Assembly (NCBI GenBank): GCA_946411205.1
Contig: CAMKDG010000005.1
Span: forward strand, 1 to 53,381
Length of the DNA stretch: 53,381 nucleotides
Origin: an uncultured Desulfotomaculum sp.
Lineage (GTDB): Bacteria > Bacillota > Desulfotomaculia > Desulfotomaculales > Desulfotomaculaceae
Direction of reading: 5' to 3'
Positions 37,012-45,233 of the stretch are shown piece by piece. Numbering within the stretch: the stretch's first letter is position 1; the number at the start of each line of letters is the position of its first letter. Below the pieces are notes generated by a model, which worked only from the letters and a program-made list of their open reading frames with translations, ran no database searches and had not been told where the DNA came from. The position numbers and the translations under genes are program-made.

Positions 37012-38073
37012 TTAGATTTTTTGCTTCTTTAACCGGAAAACCATAGCCAAAATTTCTGCCACAGCCTTGTACATTTCTATGGGAATGCCTTGACCGATCT
37101 CTACATTGGCGTAAAGAAAGCGAGCCACTTCCACATTTTCGATCACCGGCACATTGTGCTGCTCGGCAATCTCCCGAATTTGCTTAGCCAGTTGGTCCGC
37201 ACCCTTCGCCACCACCAGGGGCGCATCCATATCTTTTTCATATTTTAAGGCCACTGCATAATGGGTGGGGTTGGTTACCACCACTGTAGCTTGAGGTACT
37301 TCCTTCCGTACCAAATTGGCCAACAACTGACGCTGCTGCCGGCGTAGCCAACCCTTAATCTGCGGGTCACCTTCGCTCTGCTTAAATTCATCTTTTACTT
37401 CCTGTTTGGACATCTTCATTTGTTTTTTAAAGGCATAGCGCTGATACAGTAAATCCAACAGCCCAATACCCAGATATACTGTAGCGCCCCAAAGCAAAAC
37501 CTTGATCGCCACTGCTAACACCTGACTAAGCAAGGTTTGGGGCGGTGAATGGAAAATAGCTAGTAGGTTTGCCATTTCTCCTTTAACCGCTGCATAAATG
37601 ACCCAGCCGGTAATGATAATCTTCATTAGCGACTTAGCCAATTCAAAAAGGGTCCGACTGCTGAACATATTCTTTAATCCATTGAAAGGATTTAATTTAT
37701 CAAATTTCGGTTTAATGGCCTCCGGCGAGAACATAAAACCAACTTGCGCCAGGTTAACGCCCAAAGCCACCACCATTAAAAGAATCAGCAGGGGGATAAA
37801 TATGGCAAATACATGCATGGCAAAATCCATCATTAGCTGGACAAAATAATATTCTTGATTTCGCTGACTGAGGTAACTATTAAAATAGGTAAAATAATAC
37901 CTTTGAACTTGTGCAATTAAACCATCTTTCGTAAACAACAGATATAAACCGGCTATTAGCAGCAGGATAGCCCCGTTAAGATCGGTACTTTTCGATACCT
38001 GACCTTTCTTGCGAGCTTCCTGCAAACGCCTGGGCGTCGCCTGTTCGGTTTTGTCCTGAGAATCACCTGCCAT
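37012..38073 (-). CDS. flhB: Flagellar export switch protein FlhB
   Basis: FlhB switches substrate specificity from hook to filament proteins. The N-terminal DKTEQATPRRLQEARKKGQV is typical, four transmembrane segments follow, and the autocleavage motif NPTHYAVALKY near residue 265 is intact. ATG at 38073 overlaps the fliR stop (ATGA). 353 residues, normal. Confidence 0.95.
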   Translation of the reverse strand: MAGDSQDKTEQATPRRLQEARKKGQVSKSTDLNGAILLLIAGLYLLFTKDGLIAQVQRYYFTYFNSYLSQRNQEYYFVQLMMDFAMHVFAIFIPLLILLMVVALGVNLAQVGFMFSPEAIKPKFDKLNPFNGLKNMFSSRTLFELAKSLMKIIITGWVIYAAVKGEMANLLAIFHSPPQTLLSQVLAVAIKVLLWGATVYLGIGLLDLLYQRYAFKKQMKMSKQEVKDEFKQSEGDPQIKGWLRRQQRQLLANLVRKEVPQATVVVTNPTHYAVALKYEKDMDAPLVVAKGADQLAKQIREIAEQHNVPVIENVEVARFLYANVEIGQGIPIEMYKAVAEILAMVFRLKKQKI

Positions 38074-38840
38074 CAAGCCAACCCCTTCAATAAGAGTAGT
38101 AGATCTCGTTGCAGGGTATCAAAAATATATTTAAATACGGAGGTTAAGGCTGGCAACAAGATGGCCAGCGAAGAAACCCCCACCGCAATTTTCAAAGGAA
38201 AGCCAAGTTGAAATATGTTCATTTGGGGCGCTGTTTTACCAATGAGACCCATCGATAAATCGGTAATCACCAGTATAGCCACCACCGGAGCACAAATTTG
38301 CACCGCCAGAGCAAAGGTATCCGCAAAGATACGGATTATCAGCAAGGTTATTTCACCGCTAATACCCGCGGCAGTCAAAGGAACCAGTTGATAGCTTTTG
38401 ACCATAGCGTGAATCAGCGCATGGTGCCCGTCTATATTCATAAATAAGACCAGTGTCATCAGGTAGAGAAAACGTCCTACTAGGGAATTCATACTACCGC
38501 TGAGCGGGTCCATAATCGCCGCCATGGCAAAACCAATTTGGAAGTCCAATAAGGTACCTGCTATCCTGATTACACTAAAAACCAGGGTACAGACAAAGCC
38601 TAAGGCTAAGCCAACTCCCACTTCACTAAACACCGCCAGACCAAAACCCCAGATGCCCCCGGGAAACTCCAGGCTGGGCGGCTGCACCAAAGGCGTTACC
38701 AAAACCGCCAAGGTAAAGGCAAGGCCTGCTTTAACCAGCGGGGGAATGCCCGCCATGCTAAACAAAGGGCAGGCAACAATAAATGAGGCCATCCTAATCA
38801 ATACCAAAAAGAAAACGATGATTACTTCTATATTTAGCAC
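38073..38840 (-). CDS. fliR: Flagellar export protein FliR
   Basis: A 255-residue integral membrane protein with about six hydrophobic segments; family traits include RMASFIVACPLF near the start and GFAMAAIMDPLSG near residue 105. GTG start with GGGGTG ahead. In the standard fliP-fliQ-fliR-flhB order of the export gate. Confidence 0.94.
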   Translation of the reverse strand: MLNIEVIIVFFLVLIRMASFIVACPLFSMAGIPPLVKAGLAFTLAVLVTPLVQPPSLEFPGGIWGFGLAVFSEVGVGLALGFVCTLVFSVIRIAGTLLDFQIGFAMAAIMDPLSGSMNSLVGRFLYLMTLVLFMNIDGHHALIHAMVKSYQLVPLTAAGISGEITLLIIRIFADTFALAVQICAPVVAILVITDLSMGLIGKTAPQMNIFQLGFPLKIAVGVSSLAILLPALTSVFKYIFDTLQRDLLLLLKGLA

Positions 38841-38852
38841 TGACCGGCACCC

Positions 38853-39122
38853 CTAGCCAATAATATTGGGTATCTGCTCATAGAGCTTGGTTGTAAACCT
38901 AATTGCGATATTGAGAAGCCAGCCCGCGGCCACCACCAAAGTAACAAACACCGCCACCATCTTAGGTACAAAGGATAAGGTTTGTTCCTGAACCTGGGTG
39001 GTTGCCTGCAGAATACCGACAATTAGTCCCACCAACATGGCCACCCCGAGGGTGGGAAGTGACAAAATTACTACCATCATCAAAGCTTCCCGGGCCAAGT
39101 GTAATACGTACGTTTGTGTCAC
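38853..39122 (-). CDS. fliQ: Flagellar export protein FliQ
   Basis: An 89-residue protein with two hydrophobic helices; VGLIVGILQATTQVQEQTL is the family signature. Part of the FliPQR gate. Between fliP and fliR with short spacers. Confidence 0.94.
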   Translation of the reverse strand: MTQTYVLHLAREALMMVVILSLPTLGVAMLVGLIVGILQATTQVQEQTLSFVPKMVAVFVTLVVAAGWLLNIAIRFTTKLYEQIPNIIG

Positions 39123-39135
39123 AACAAAGCCCCTC

Positions 39136-39927
39136 CTACCTGAAGCTTTCCACCAGTGATTTTACCACCAAATACCAACCATCCACCATGACAAACAATA
39201 ACAGCTTAAAGGGCAGGGCTACCATCACTGGCGGCAACATAAACATACCCATAGACATCAACGTACTAGCTACCACCATATCAATCACCAGAAAGGGTAC
39301 AAAGATAATAAAACCGATCTGAAAGGCGGTTTTTAATTCACTAATAATAAAGGCCGGTATCATCACAGACAAGGGAACGTCATTGATATTGTTAGGTTTG
39401 TCCATTTTAGCTATGTTGAGAAACAACCCTAAATCCTTCTCTCTGGTTTGCCGGGACATAAATTGCCGTAAAGGCTCCACAGCCTTATCAGTGGCTTGTT
39501 CATAGGTTAATTGATTAGCGAGATAGGGCTGAATGGCATTTTTGTTAATGTCTTGATAGGTTGGCGTCATAATAAAGATAGTCAGAAACAAGGCCAAACC
39601 AATTAAGACTTGGTTTGGAGGCGTTTGCTGGGTACCCAAGGCATTCCGTAAGAAGGATAGTACGACAACAATGCGGGTAAAGGAAGTTAACATCAATAAA
39701 AAGGCCGGTACGAAGGAAAGCAAGGTGAGAAAGATTAACAGTTTCACACTGTCAACCACTTGCTGCGGCCCATTGGCAGTTTCCACATTTAAATTGATGT
39801 TTGGTATTGGAATCAAGGGTTCCGCAGAAGCCCCTGATGGCAGTAGAAATAGGAACAATGCCGTAAGGAGGAGAGCTGCAGATATAATATTTTTTTTGCT
39901 GCTTATTTTCCGGACACCCACTACCAC
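39136..39927 (-). CDS. fliP: Flagellar export protein FliP
   Basis: FliP has a cleavable signal peptide (hydrophobic core about residues 17-34 ending SGASAEP) and four membrane segments. Family motifs are TSFTRIVVVLSFLRNALGTQQ-type sequence near residue 80 and DGWYLVVKSLV near the end. A GTG at 39927 with GGAAGG ahead is chosen; a TTG at 39945 or GTG at 39921 are alternatives. Its 5' end overlaps the fliO frame by about 176 bases. Confidence 0.93.
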   Translation of the reverse strand: MVVGVRKISSKKNIISAALLLTALFLFLLPSGASAEPLIPIPNINLNVETANGPQQVVDSVKLLIFLTLLSFVPAFLLMLTSFTRIVVVLSFLRNALGTQQTPPNQVLIGLALFLTIFIMTPTYQDINKNAIQPYLANQLTYEQATDKAVEPLRQFMSRQTREKDLGLFLNIAKMDKPNNINDVPLSVMIPAFIISELKTAFQIGFIIFVPFLVIDMVVASTLMSMGMFMLPPVMVALPFKLLLFVMVDGWYLVVKSLVESFR

Positions 39928-40291
39928 TTCTTCCCTTCCTGCCAATTAATTGCTTCATTTGCTGGGACAAAACATCTTTAAAATCTGTCATTGACCCAGG
40001 CCCAAGGCCTGAGACAGTAATCGGTTCCGGTAAGGAAGCAAATTCTTTTAATAAAGTAACATTGTTCTCCTGAAAGGCTACTAAATAATATTGACCACCA
40101 ATTTCCACTAACACCAGCCCACCCTTGGGTCCCAGGGGCAGGTGCTCCACTACTCGCATATAACGCGAGGTTCCCGAAGAAAAGCCTTTACTCCTAGCCA
40201 AACCATATTTTATGGTAAGATAGGCCAGGCCCAGCACCAGTGGTAACAGAATAATCATTCTGATAAACAGCCAAAGGGTTTCATTATCCAT
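39752..40291 (-). CDS. fliO: Flagellar biosynthesis protein FliO, extended at the C-terminus
   Basis: FliO assists FliP assembly. One hydrophobic helix (about residues 8-28) is followed by the small domain with RYMRVVEHLPLGPKGGLVLVEIG and QYYLVAFQENNVTLLKEF. The family-like part ends near residue 110-120, but the frame stays open for another 58 or so codons inside fliP. That tail (QQKKYYICSSPPYG...) looks like fliP read in another frame, so a lost stop codon is likely. Overlaps the fliN stop by 8 bases. Confidence 0.85.
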   Translation of the reverse strand: MDNETLWLFIRMIILLPLVLGLAYLTIKYGLARSKGFSSGTSRYMRVVEHLPLGPKGGLVLVEIGGQYYLVAFQENNVTLLKEFASLPEPITVSGLGPGSMTDFKDVLSQQMKQLIGRKGRSGSGCPENKQQKKYYICSSPPYGIVPISTAIRGFCGTLDSNTKHQFKCGNCQWAAASG

Positions 40292-40679
40292 GATTGGTCT
40301 CCCGCCTGAGAGTTTTCGGTGGAATCATGCTGTAAATGCTAACAGCAAAACTATCATTGACAATAATGATTTCCCCAAGAGCCGTTTTTTTATCATTAAT
40401 GTAAATATTAATAGCGTCACCGGCGGATTTTTCTAAATCCAATACTGAACCCACATCCAGGTTCAGAATATCACGAAATTTCATAGTAGTGTCACCCAAC
40501 TCCGCGCTAATGACTACTTTAACATCTTCTATGTGGCCTAAACCGGTTTTCATAGCACGGTCCTTTTGCAAGGCATCCAGAGGCGGGAAGCGGACCTTTT
40601 TAATGGCCGCTTCCCCTCTGGTAGATGCTCCACCGTCTAGCTCACCCAGAAACGCCTCTATTTCTTTTTCAGTCATCAT
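40284..40679 (-). CDS. fliN: FliN-type switch protein (SpoA domain)
   Basis: A 131-residue protein: a short N-terminus with EKEIEAFLGELDGG and a C-terminal SpoA domain (KVVISAELGDTTMKFRDILNLDVGSVLDLEKSAGD by position 50-85) ending AVSIYSMIPPK. It is a second FliN-like protein besides FliY, and lies between fliL and fliO. Whether it forms part of the C-ring or acts with the export gate is undetermined. Confidence 0.85.
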   Translation of the reverse strand: MMTEKEIEAFLGELDGGASTRGEAAIKKVRFPPLDALQKDRAMKTGLGHIEDVKVVISAELGDTTMKFRDILNLDVGSVLDLEKSAGDAINIYINDKKTALGEIIIVNDSFAVSIYSMIPPKTLRRETNHG

Positions 40680-40691
40680 ATTTTATCACCT

Positions 40692-41180
40692 TTACTGAGT
40701 GAGATATTCAGAAAAGTACACCCGATGGATTTCACCCTCTTGGAGGTTTTTGTTAACCTCACTCTTGATTTCCTGACCAACTTTGTCAATACTCTCCGGA
40801 GGCTGCACATCCGTCAGTTTCTTCTTGCGAATGACCCGGATAATGCAATCCTGCAGGGCTGCTTTGTTCTTGTTGAGCTCTTCGCCCATTTTTTTATTTT
40901 TTTTGTTTTGTTCGTATTCCAGCACTGGGGTGAGTCGCATAAAGTTGCTGCCACCAGGATCAGCCAGATTTACCAGCAAGCTGCCCATATTATAGGTAAC
41001 CAGTTTCTCGGGATCTGGGCCTGTACTTTTATCCTCGCTGGCGGTGCTTTTATAATAAATATAACCCCCTACACCCAGGCCTGCTAATGATAAGATAAGA
41101 ATTAAGCTAATTAGCAAGGTCCTTACGGTAAAGAATTTCTTTTTCTGCACCTGTGGTGCTGTTTCCTGTGGAGCGGCCAA
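40692..41180 (-). CDS. fliL: Flagellar basal-body-associated protein FliL
   Basis: A 162-residue single-pass membrane protein (hydrophobic segment about 20-42, preceded by KKKFFTVRT) with the periplasmic-type FliL domain: YNMGSLLVNLADPGG near residue 85, and the final VYFSEYLTQ. It associates with the stator/motor in relatives. TTG start with AAAGGGTG ahead. Between flgE and the fliN-type gene. Confidence 0.92.
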   Translation of the reverse strand: MAAPQETAPQVQKKKFFTVRTLLISLILILSLAGLGVGGYIYYKSTASEDKSTGPDPEKLVTYNMGSLLVNLADPGGSNFMRLTPVLEYEQNKKNKKMGEELNKNKAALQDCIIRVIRKKKLTDVQPPESIDKVGQEIKSEVNKNLQEGEIHRVYFSEYLTQ

Positions 41181-41234
41181 GTTATACTCACCCTTTACAC
41201 TTAGTTATTTAACCCTGTGTTTATCCTGTAGAGA

Positions 41235-42431
41235 TTATCGCTTCAGGTTAACAAGTTCTTCCAGCAGCGTGTCGGAAACGGTAATGATCCGGGAATTGGC
41301 CTGGAACCCACGCTGGGTTACCATCATATCCACCATCTCCTGGGACAGGTCTACGTTGGACATTTCAAGGTAACCGGAGTTGATCGTATTGTTATTGGCT
41401 GCACTGGCAGTGCCTTCTTCCGCTTGGCCAGAAGAAGAGGTGGCAGAAAATAAGTTACCGCCTTCCTTCTTTAAACCATCCCGGTTTTGGAAGTTATACA
41501 AGGCAATTTGACCATTTTCAATAATCAAGCTAACTCCTCTGGTATCGTTTCCTGTTATATTACCTTCACTATCAATACTTAATGTGCCAACTGTCATAAC
41601 TGCTTTTTGGGCTTCTTGTGCTTGAGTTACCGCTGCTTGTGCATTATTTGTTCTAGTAGTTAACTCTGTTTGGTACTGTTTGAGATCTTGTACAATTTCT
41701 TTATAAAAGTTCTCTAGGTCAGTACCTGTTAGTGTAGTATGGTCTGTATTAGTAAATTTGGTATTGATAGAATCATCAGCTTTACTGTCATCATCAGTAT
41801 ATGTCCCCATTGCTGTCTTAATAGCAGTAAGAGCAGCTATTATATTGGGATCTGTTGCTGTAGAAGGGTCTAAAGTTCCAGGTCCAGAAGTAGCAAAGAA
41901 TCCGTTTATTGTAGATTGTTTACTAGTAACCACACCCAAAGCATTTTGAGCTTCTGCAACTGCATCAGCATACGCTTTATTATTTGCTCTAATTACAATA
42001 GGGCTCCCGCCTTTGCCCAGAAGTCTTCTTCCCTCCGAATTTACAACATTATACTCACCTGGATTGGACGTGGTTTGTAAAAAAAATACTCCATCTCTTG
42101 TAAAACGTATTTGGGAATTATCTGTACTGTTAGGTGGTAATACTCCAAAAAATCCATCTCCCTGGATTAACAAATCAAGGGATCTACCAGTATTCTGCAT
42201 GGCACCCTGAGTAAAGTTGTTATTAATACTAGCCACCTTCATACCGGTACCTACCTGGTTTTGACCAATGGCCGGGTTGTTGCTGTAGTACTGGCTAAGG
42301 GAATCTTGAAAGTTTACTCTTCCTGCCTTAAATCCAGTGGTATTTACGTTGGCAATATTGTTACCCAATACATCCATACGAGTCTGATGGTTTTTCAATC
42401 CGGAAATGCCGGAGTAAAGAGATTTAAGCAT
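41235..42431 (-). CDS. flgE: Flagellar hook protein FlgE
   Basis: The hook subunit, 398 residues. The N-terminus (LKSLYSGISGLKNHQTRMD, NNIANVNTTGFK) and C-terminus (EMVDMMVTQRGFQANSRII) are conserved. The middle (about 150-290) is Ala/Thr/Asn-rich, AT-richer in DNA and helical-looking (NNAQAAVTQAQEAQKAV), unlike common FlgE D2 domains, so the outer domain may be specific to this lineage. Confidence 0.93.
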   Translation of the reverse strand: MLKSLYSGISGLKNHQTRMDVLGNNIANVNTTGFKAGRVNFQDSLSQYYSNNPAIGQNQVGTGMKVASINNNFTQGAMQNTGRSLDLLIQGDGFFGVLPPNSTDNSQIRFTRDGVFFLQTTSNPGEYNVVNSEGRRLLGKGGSPIVIRANNKAYADAVAEAQNALGVVTSKQSTINGFFATSGPGTLDPSTATDPNIIAALTAIKTAMGTYTDDDSKADDSINTKFTNTDHTTLTGTDLENFYKEIVQDLKQYQTELTTRTNNAQAAVTQAQEAQKAVMTVGTLSIDSEGNITGNDTRGVSLIIENGQIALYNFQNRDGLKKEGGNLFSATSSSGQAEEGTASAANNNTINSGYLEMSNVDLSQEMVDMMVTQRGFQANSRIITVSDTLLEELVNLKR

Positions 42432-42505
42432 TAATGAAATCCTCCCTTTATTTGGTTGACTGCTTCTATCGTTCCACAGTCGGCAGCCTCCTTCCGGTCC
42501 AGCTG

Positions 42506-42991
42506 CTATTTAATAATAACGGCACTATCGATGTTGGTAAAAATATGGTCTGCCATACTTTTCCCGTCCATGGCAGTAATAACAGTGCGATTGGTAATGC
42601 TGGTTACTAAAGCCAGATCGCGGTATAACAACAGCGAATCCTTGGCGCCCTTGGCCGCCGCCTGCTGCACTGCTTGATTAATCTTGGCTAAATCTTCCTG
42701 ATTAAAGGAGATATTCCTCTCTTGCAAGCGCTTGGCCGCATGAGCTGACAGTTTTACTTCTTGCTGCTGAGTAACCTCACGCTGCAACAGTTCCTCAAAG
42801 GTTATCTTATGGGGTAGATTGCTCCTCTGTGCCTGTGTCCGAATTTGATTCGTCTGACTTACCTGATTCGTCTCCGCCACTTTCACCTGTTGGGGGAGTT
42901 GGTTCAGTTTCTCCCGAGCCGCCGTTGGCCGGGGGATCTGGTTCAGTTCCCTCTGGTTCGCTGTCATCCGGGGGTAATTGCTCAGATCCAT
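42506..42991 (-). CDS. Flagellar operon protein, TIGR02530 family
   Basis: A 161-residue conserved protein always found near flgD/flgE in Firmicutes. The C-terminal core (VKLSAHAAKRLQERNISF near residue 80, then AMDGKSMADHIFTNIDSAVIIK-type end) is the family signature; the N-terminal 75 residues are Gln/Asn-rich and probably disordered. AGGAGGG nine bases ahead of the ATG at 42991 supports this start, although it gives a 185-base out-of-frame overlap with flgD. Function unknown; hook assembly role by association. Confidence 0.85.
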   Translation of the reverse strand: MDLSNYPRMTANQRELNQIPRPTAAREKLNQLPQQVKVAETNQVSQTNQIRTQAQRSNLPHKITFEELLQREVTQQQEVKLSAHAAKRLQERNISFNQEDLAKINQAVQQAAAKGAKDSLLLYRDLALVTSITNRTVITAMDGKSMADHIFTNIDSAVIIK

Positions 42992-43442
42992 TGGGCGCCC
43001 TCCTCTCCACAGATAGTACGGTATTTAGGTCATAGGGCTTTAGAACATCCTCACCCATCCAAAGCTTAACCCCCGTACTGTCAAAGGTTACTTTACGAAC
43101 TACACCAATCAACATTTCTTGGGGATTATCTGGATTGATTACCGCCACTTCACAATCCATTAGGGAAGAGCCATAACTTAGCATCTGCATTTCATACATC
43201 TTATTGAAGTTGCTGTTCAGGTTGGTAATTTGCTCCAAGGTGGTAAATTGAGCCATCTGATCAACAAACTTATTGGTATCCATAGGACTGGTGGGATCCT
43301 GATATCTTAACTGGGCTACCATGATTTGCAAAAAAGCATTTTTGTCCAGTTCATTTTTCGGTTGCCGCTTATTATTATTTAAATACCAATCGCTGTTATC
43401 CGCAATACCTGTCGCATTATTGGTTTGATTAACGGCCATCAC
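42807..43442 (-). CDS. flgD: Hook-capping protein FlgD
   Basis: FlgD caps the growing hook. The N-terminal KNELDKNAFLQIMVAQLRYQD and DQMAQFTTLEQI motifs lie near residues 30-75, followed by the family DCEVAVINPDN segment. The C-terminal 60 residues are low-complexity acidic Pro/Gly/Glu/Ser and do not look like a folded domain; this tail is the part that overlaps the TIGR02530 gene. 211 residues from 43442 (an ATG one codon in is also possible). Confidence 0.92.
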   Translation of the reverse strand: MMAVNQTNNATGIADNSDWYLNNNKRQPKNELDKNAFLQIMVAQLRYQDPTSPMDTNKFVDQMAQFTTLEQITNLNSNFNKMYEMQMLSYGSSLMDCEVAVINPDNPQEMLIGVVRKVTFDSTGVKLWMGEDVLKPYDLNTVLSVERRAPNGSEQLPPDDSEPEGTEPDPPANGGSGETEPTPPTGESGGDESGKSDESNSDTGTEEQSTP

Positions 43443-43454
43443 ACTTTCCCCCCT

Positions 43455-44708
43455 TTACACCACAATATTAACACCGGCTTTTACACTGGCCTGCTGGGTC
43501 TCTTGCTCCAGTCCACCAATCAACTCCGGCAGCGGATAGCCCGCTTGCACCTTAAACCTGCTCTGGTGTTCCCAACGACTGTGGCTGTCCTGAGAACCCT
43601 GTTGCTGCCACTTGTCGGTATCTTGCTCCATAAACACCGCGGCTTCACTCAACTGAATATTTTGTTGAGCCAGCAGTTGCTTAAGCTGCGGGAAAGATGT
43701 TTCCAAAGCTTCTTTGGCCATATTGGTGGCGGCAACAAACTGGGCTGATAGCTCCCCCTTGGACCAGGTAAGCTTTACGGTTACTTCACCCAGATGCTCC
43801 GGCTGCAGCTTCATCTTTAATGAAGTAGCCCCTGGGGATCTTTGCAGCATCATAGCCTTAACCATTTCAGCAACTCGGTCCGGCAACTGGTTCAGCGGTA
43901 CTTCTACAGTAAGCTGCGGTCTTTGCGCATGTTGGTTGCTAACCTTGACACTTTGCTCCGTTTCAAGACGCTGCTGTAGTCCCTCCCCTTCCGGTAGGTT
44001 TGCTTTCTGCACCATTTTAGATGTGCCCAACGAATCTGTATTCGATTTTGCAGTTTGCTGATCAGTATCCTTTGGCTGCTGATCTGTAAGGGATATTTTA
44101 GTGAAAGAATCATCTTCCTTAGCAACATTGCCCGTTAATCCTTCAGGAACCTCCTGTTGTGCCTGGGAAGAGGCTTTCACAGGTTCCGTTTGCCGTGGTG
44201 CTTGTTTGATGTCTGCCGCAAGCGGAGTCGTTTGAACCACTTGGTTCGTTGCCGCCGCAACCTGCTGTAAATTTTGTGGCATTTGTTGGGACTGAGTGTC
44301 TTGAATAATATTGCTAACTGGTTGCATTGTATCCTCAGGCATTTCTTGAGACACTACTTGATTAGCCATTTCTAAAACCTTGCTATCTAAAGGATCGTTA
44401 TTTAAACTCTCCTTTTCCGTAAGCCCGTCCTGAGTGAAAGCTAATTCTCCGTTTTGAGCCGCCTTAGCATCCATCAGCAACTCAGCATTCAGGGGATTGT
44501 TTAACAGCAGTTGCTGTCCTTCCTCTAGCAGTTCTGTCTGGTTTAGATTGCTGCCAAGTTCCGGCATATTTTGCTGTACCATACCAGTCAGGTTCATATT
44601 CATTAACAGTTGAAGAAGTTCGTTAAAACCATCGCCGGTGGCAACGTTATTGCTCTTTTCCTGGCCAAAGTCGGGCTGTTGATGGAAAGCAATTTTGTTA
44701 ACCTGCAC
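43455..44708 (-). CDS. fliK: Flagellar hook-length control protein FliK
   Basis: A 417-residue ruler protein: a long Gln/Asn-rich N-terminal region (about 1-270) of low complexity and the conserved C-terminal Flg_hook domain (LKMKLQPEHLGEVTVKLTW near residue 297, then QLLAQQNIQLSEAAVFM). GTG start with AAGGAGGTG ahead. Just upstream of flgD, the usual order. Confidence 0.93.
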   Translation of the reverse strand: MQVNKIAFHQQPDFGQEKSNNVATGDGFNELLQLLMNMNLTGMVQQNMPELGSNLNQTELLEEGQQLLLNNPLNAELLMDAKAAQNGELAFTQDGLTEKESLNNDPLDSKVLEMANQVVSQEMPEDTMQPVSNIIQDTQSQQMPQNLQQVAAATNQVVQTTPLAADIKQAPRQTEPVKASSQAQQEVPEGLTGNVAKEDDSFTKISLTDQQPKDTDQQTAKSNTDSLGTSKMVQKANLPEGEGLQQRLETEQSVKVSNQHAQRPQLTVEVPLNQLPDRVAEMVKAMMLQRSPGATSLKMKLQPEHLGEVTVKLTWSKGELSAQFVAATNMAKEALETSFPQLKQLLAQQNIQLSEAAVFMEQDTDKWQQQGSQDSHSRWEHQSRFKVQAGYPLPELIGGLEQETQQASVKAGVNIVV

Positions 44709-44795
44709 TGTTTCACCTCCTTTCAGTACTACTATGCGGGTCGATGTAGGCAGGGGCCTCTATAATCGCATGAATAAACGATACAATACACACAT

Positions 44796-45227
44796 CTATG
44801 CCTTCCGGCAATAGCGCAGGGTAGCCATTTCATCGGTTTCCTTTTGCTCCAGAAAAAACAGTCTTGCTTCAAATTCCGCCAATTGTTTTTCCTTCAGCTT
44901 TTCCAAAACCATGCGTTCCTGGCGGGCCTTCGTGGTGTCCTGCCTGCGTAGATCAAATATTTCTTCGGCCCGCTGTAGCTGCTTTTGCTGCCGTTGGGCC
45001 GTTTGTTGCAAATGTTCCCGGTACATCAGAGATTGCAGTTGCTCTTCTGGCCTCAGCAGAGACCCGGCATAAGCAAAAGCCTCTAGCAGCTTTTGCTGAG
45101 TCTGATCCAGATATTGCTGACATTTGAAACATTCCTGCTGGGCTTTAGCTTGTCCTAGTAAAGCCTCTTCTTCTTTGGTTTTCCTTTGTTCCAGTACCGG
45201 CTCCAAACCAAACCGAAAACCTTTCAC
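44796..45227 (-). CDS. fliJ: Flagellar export chaperone FliJ
   Basis: A 143-residue almost entirely coiled-coil protein, start KGFRFGLEPVLEQRKTKEEE typical of FliJ. It stimulates the FliI ATPase and FlhA. GTG start, directly after fliI. Downstream of it about 85 bases precede fliK with no evident signal. Confidence 0.92.
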   Translation of the reverse strand: MKGFRFGLEPVLEQRKTKEEEALLGQAKAQQECFKCQQYLDQTQQKLLEAFAYAGSLLRPEEQLQSLMYREHLQQTAQRQQKQLQRAEEIFDLRRQDTTKARQERMVLEKLKEKQLAEFEARLFFLEQKETDEMATLRYCRKA

Positions 45228-45233
45228 AACAAA

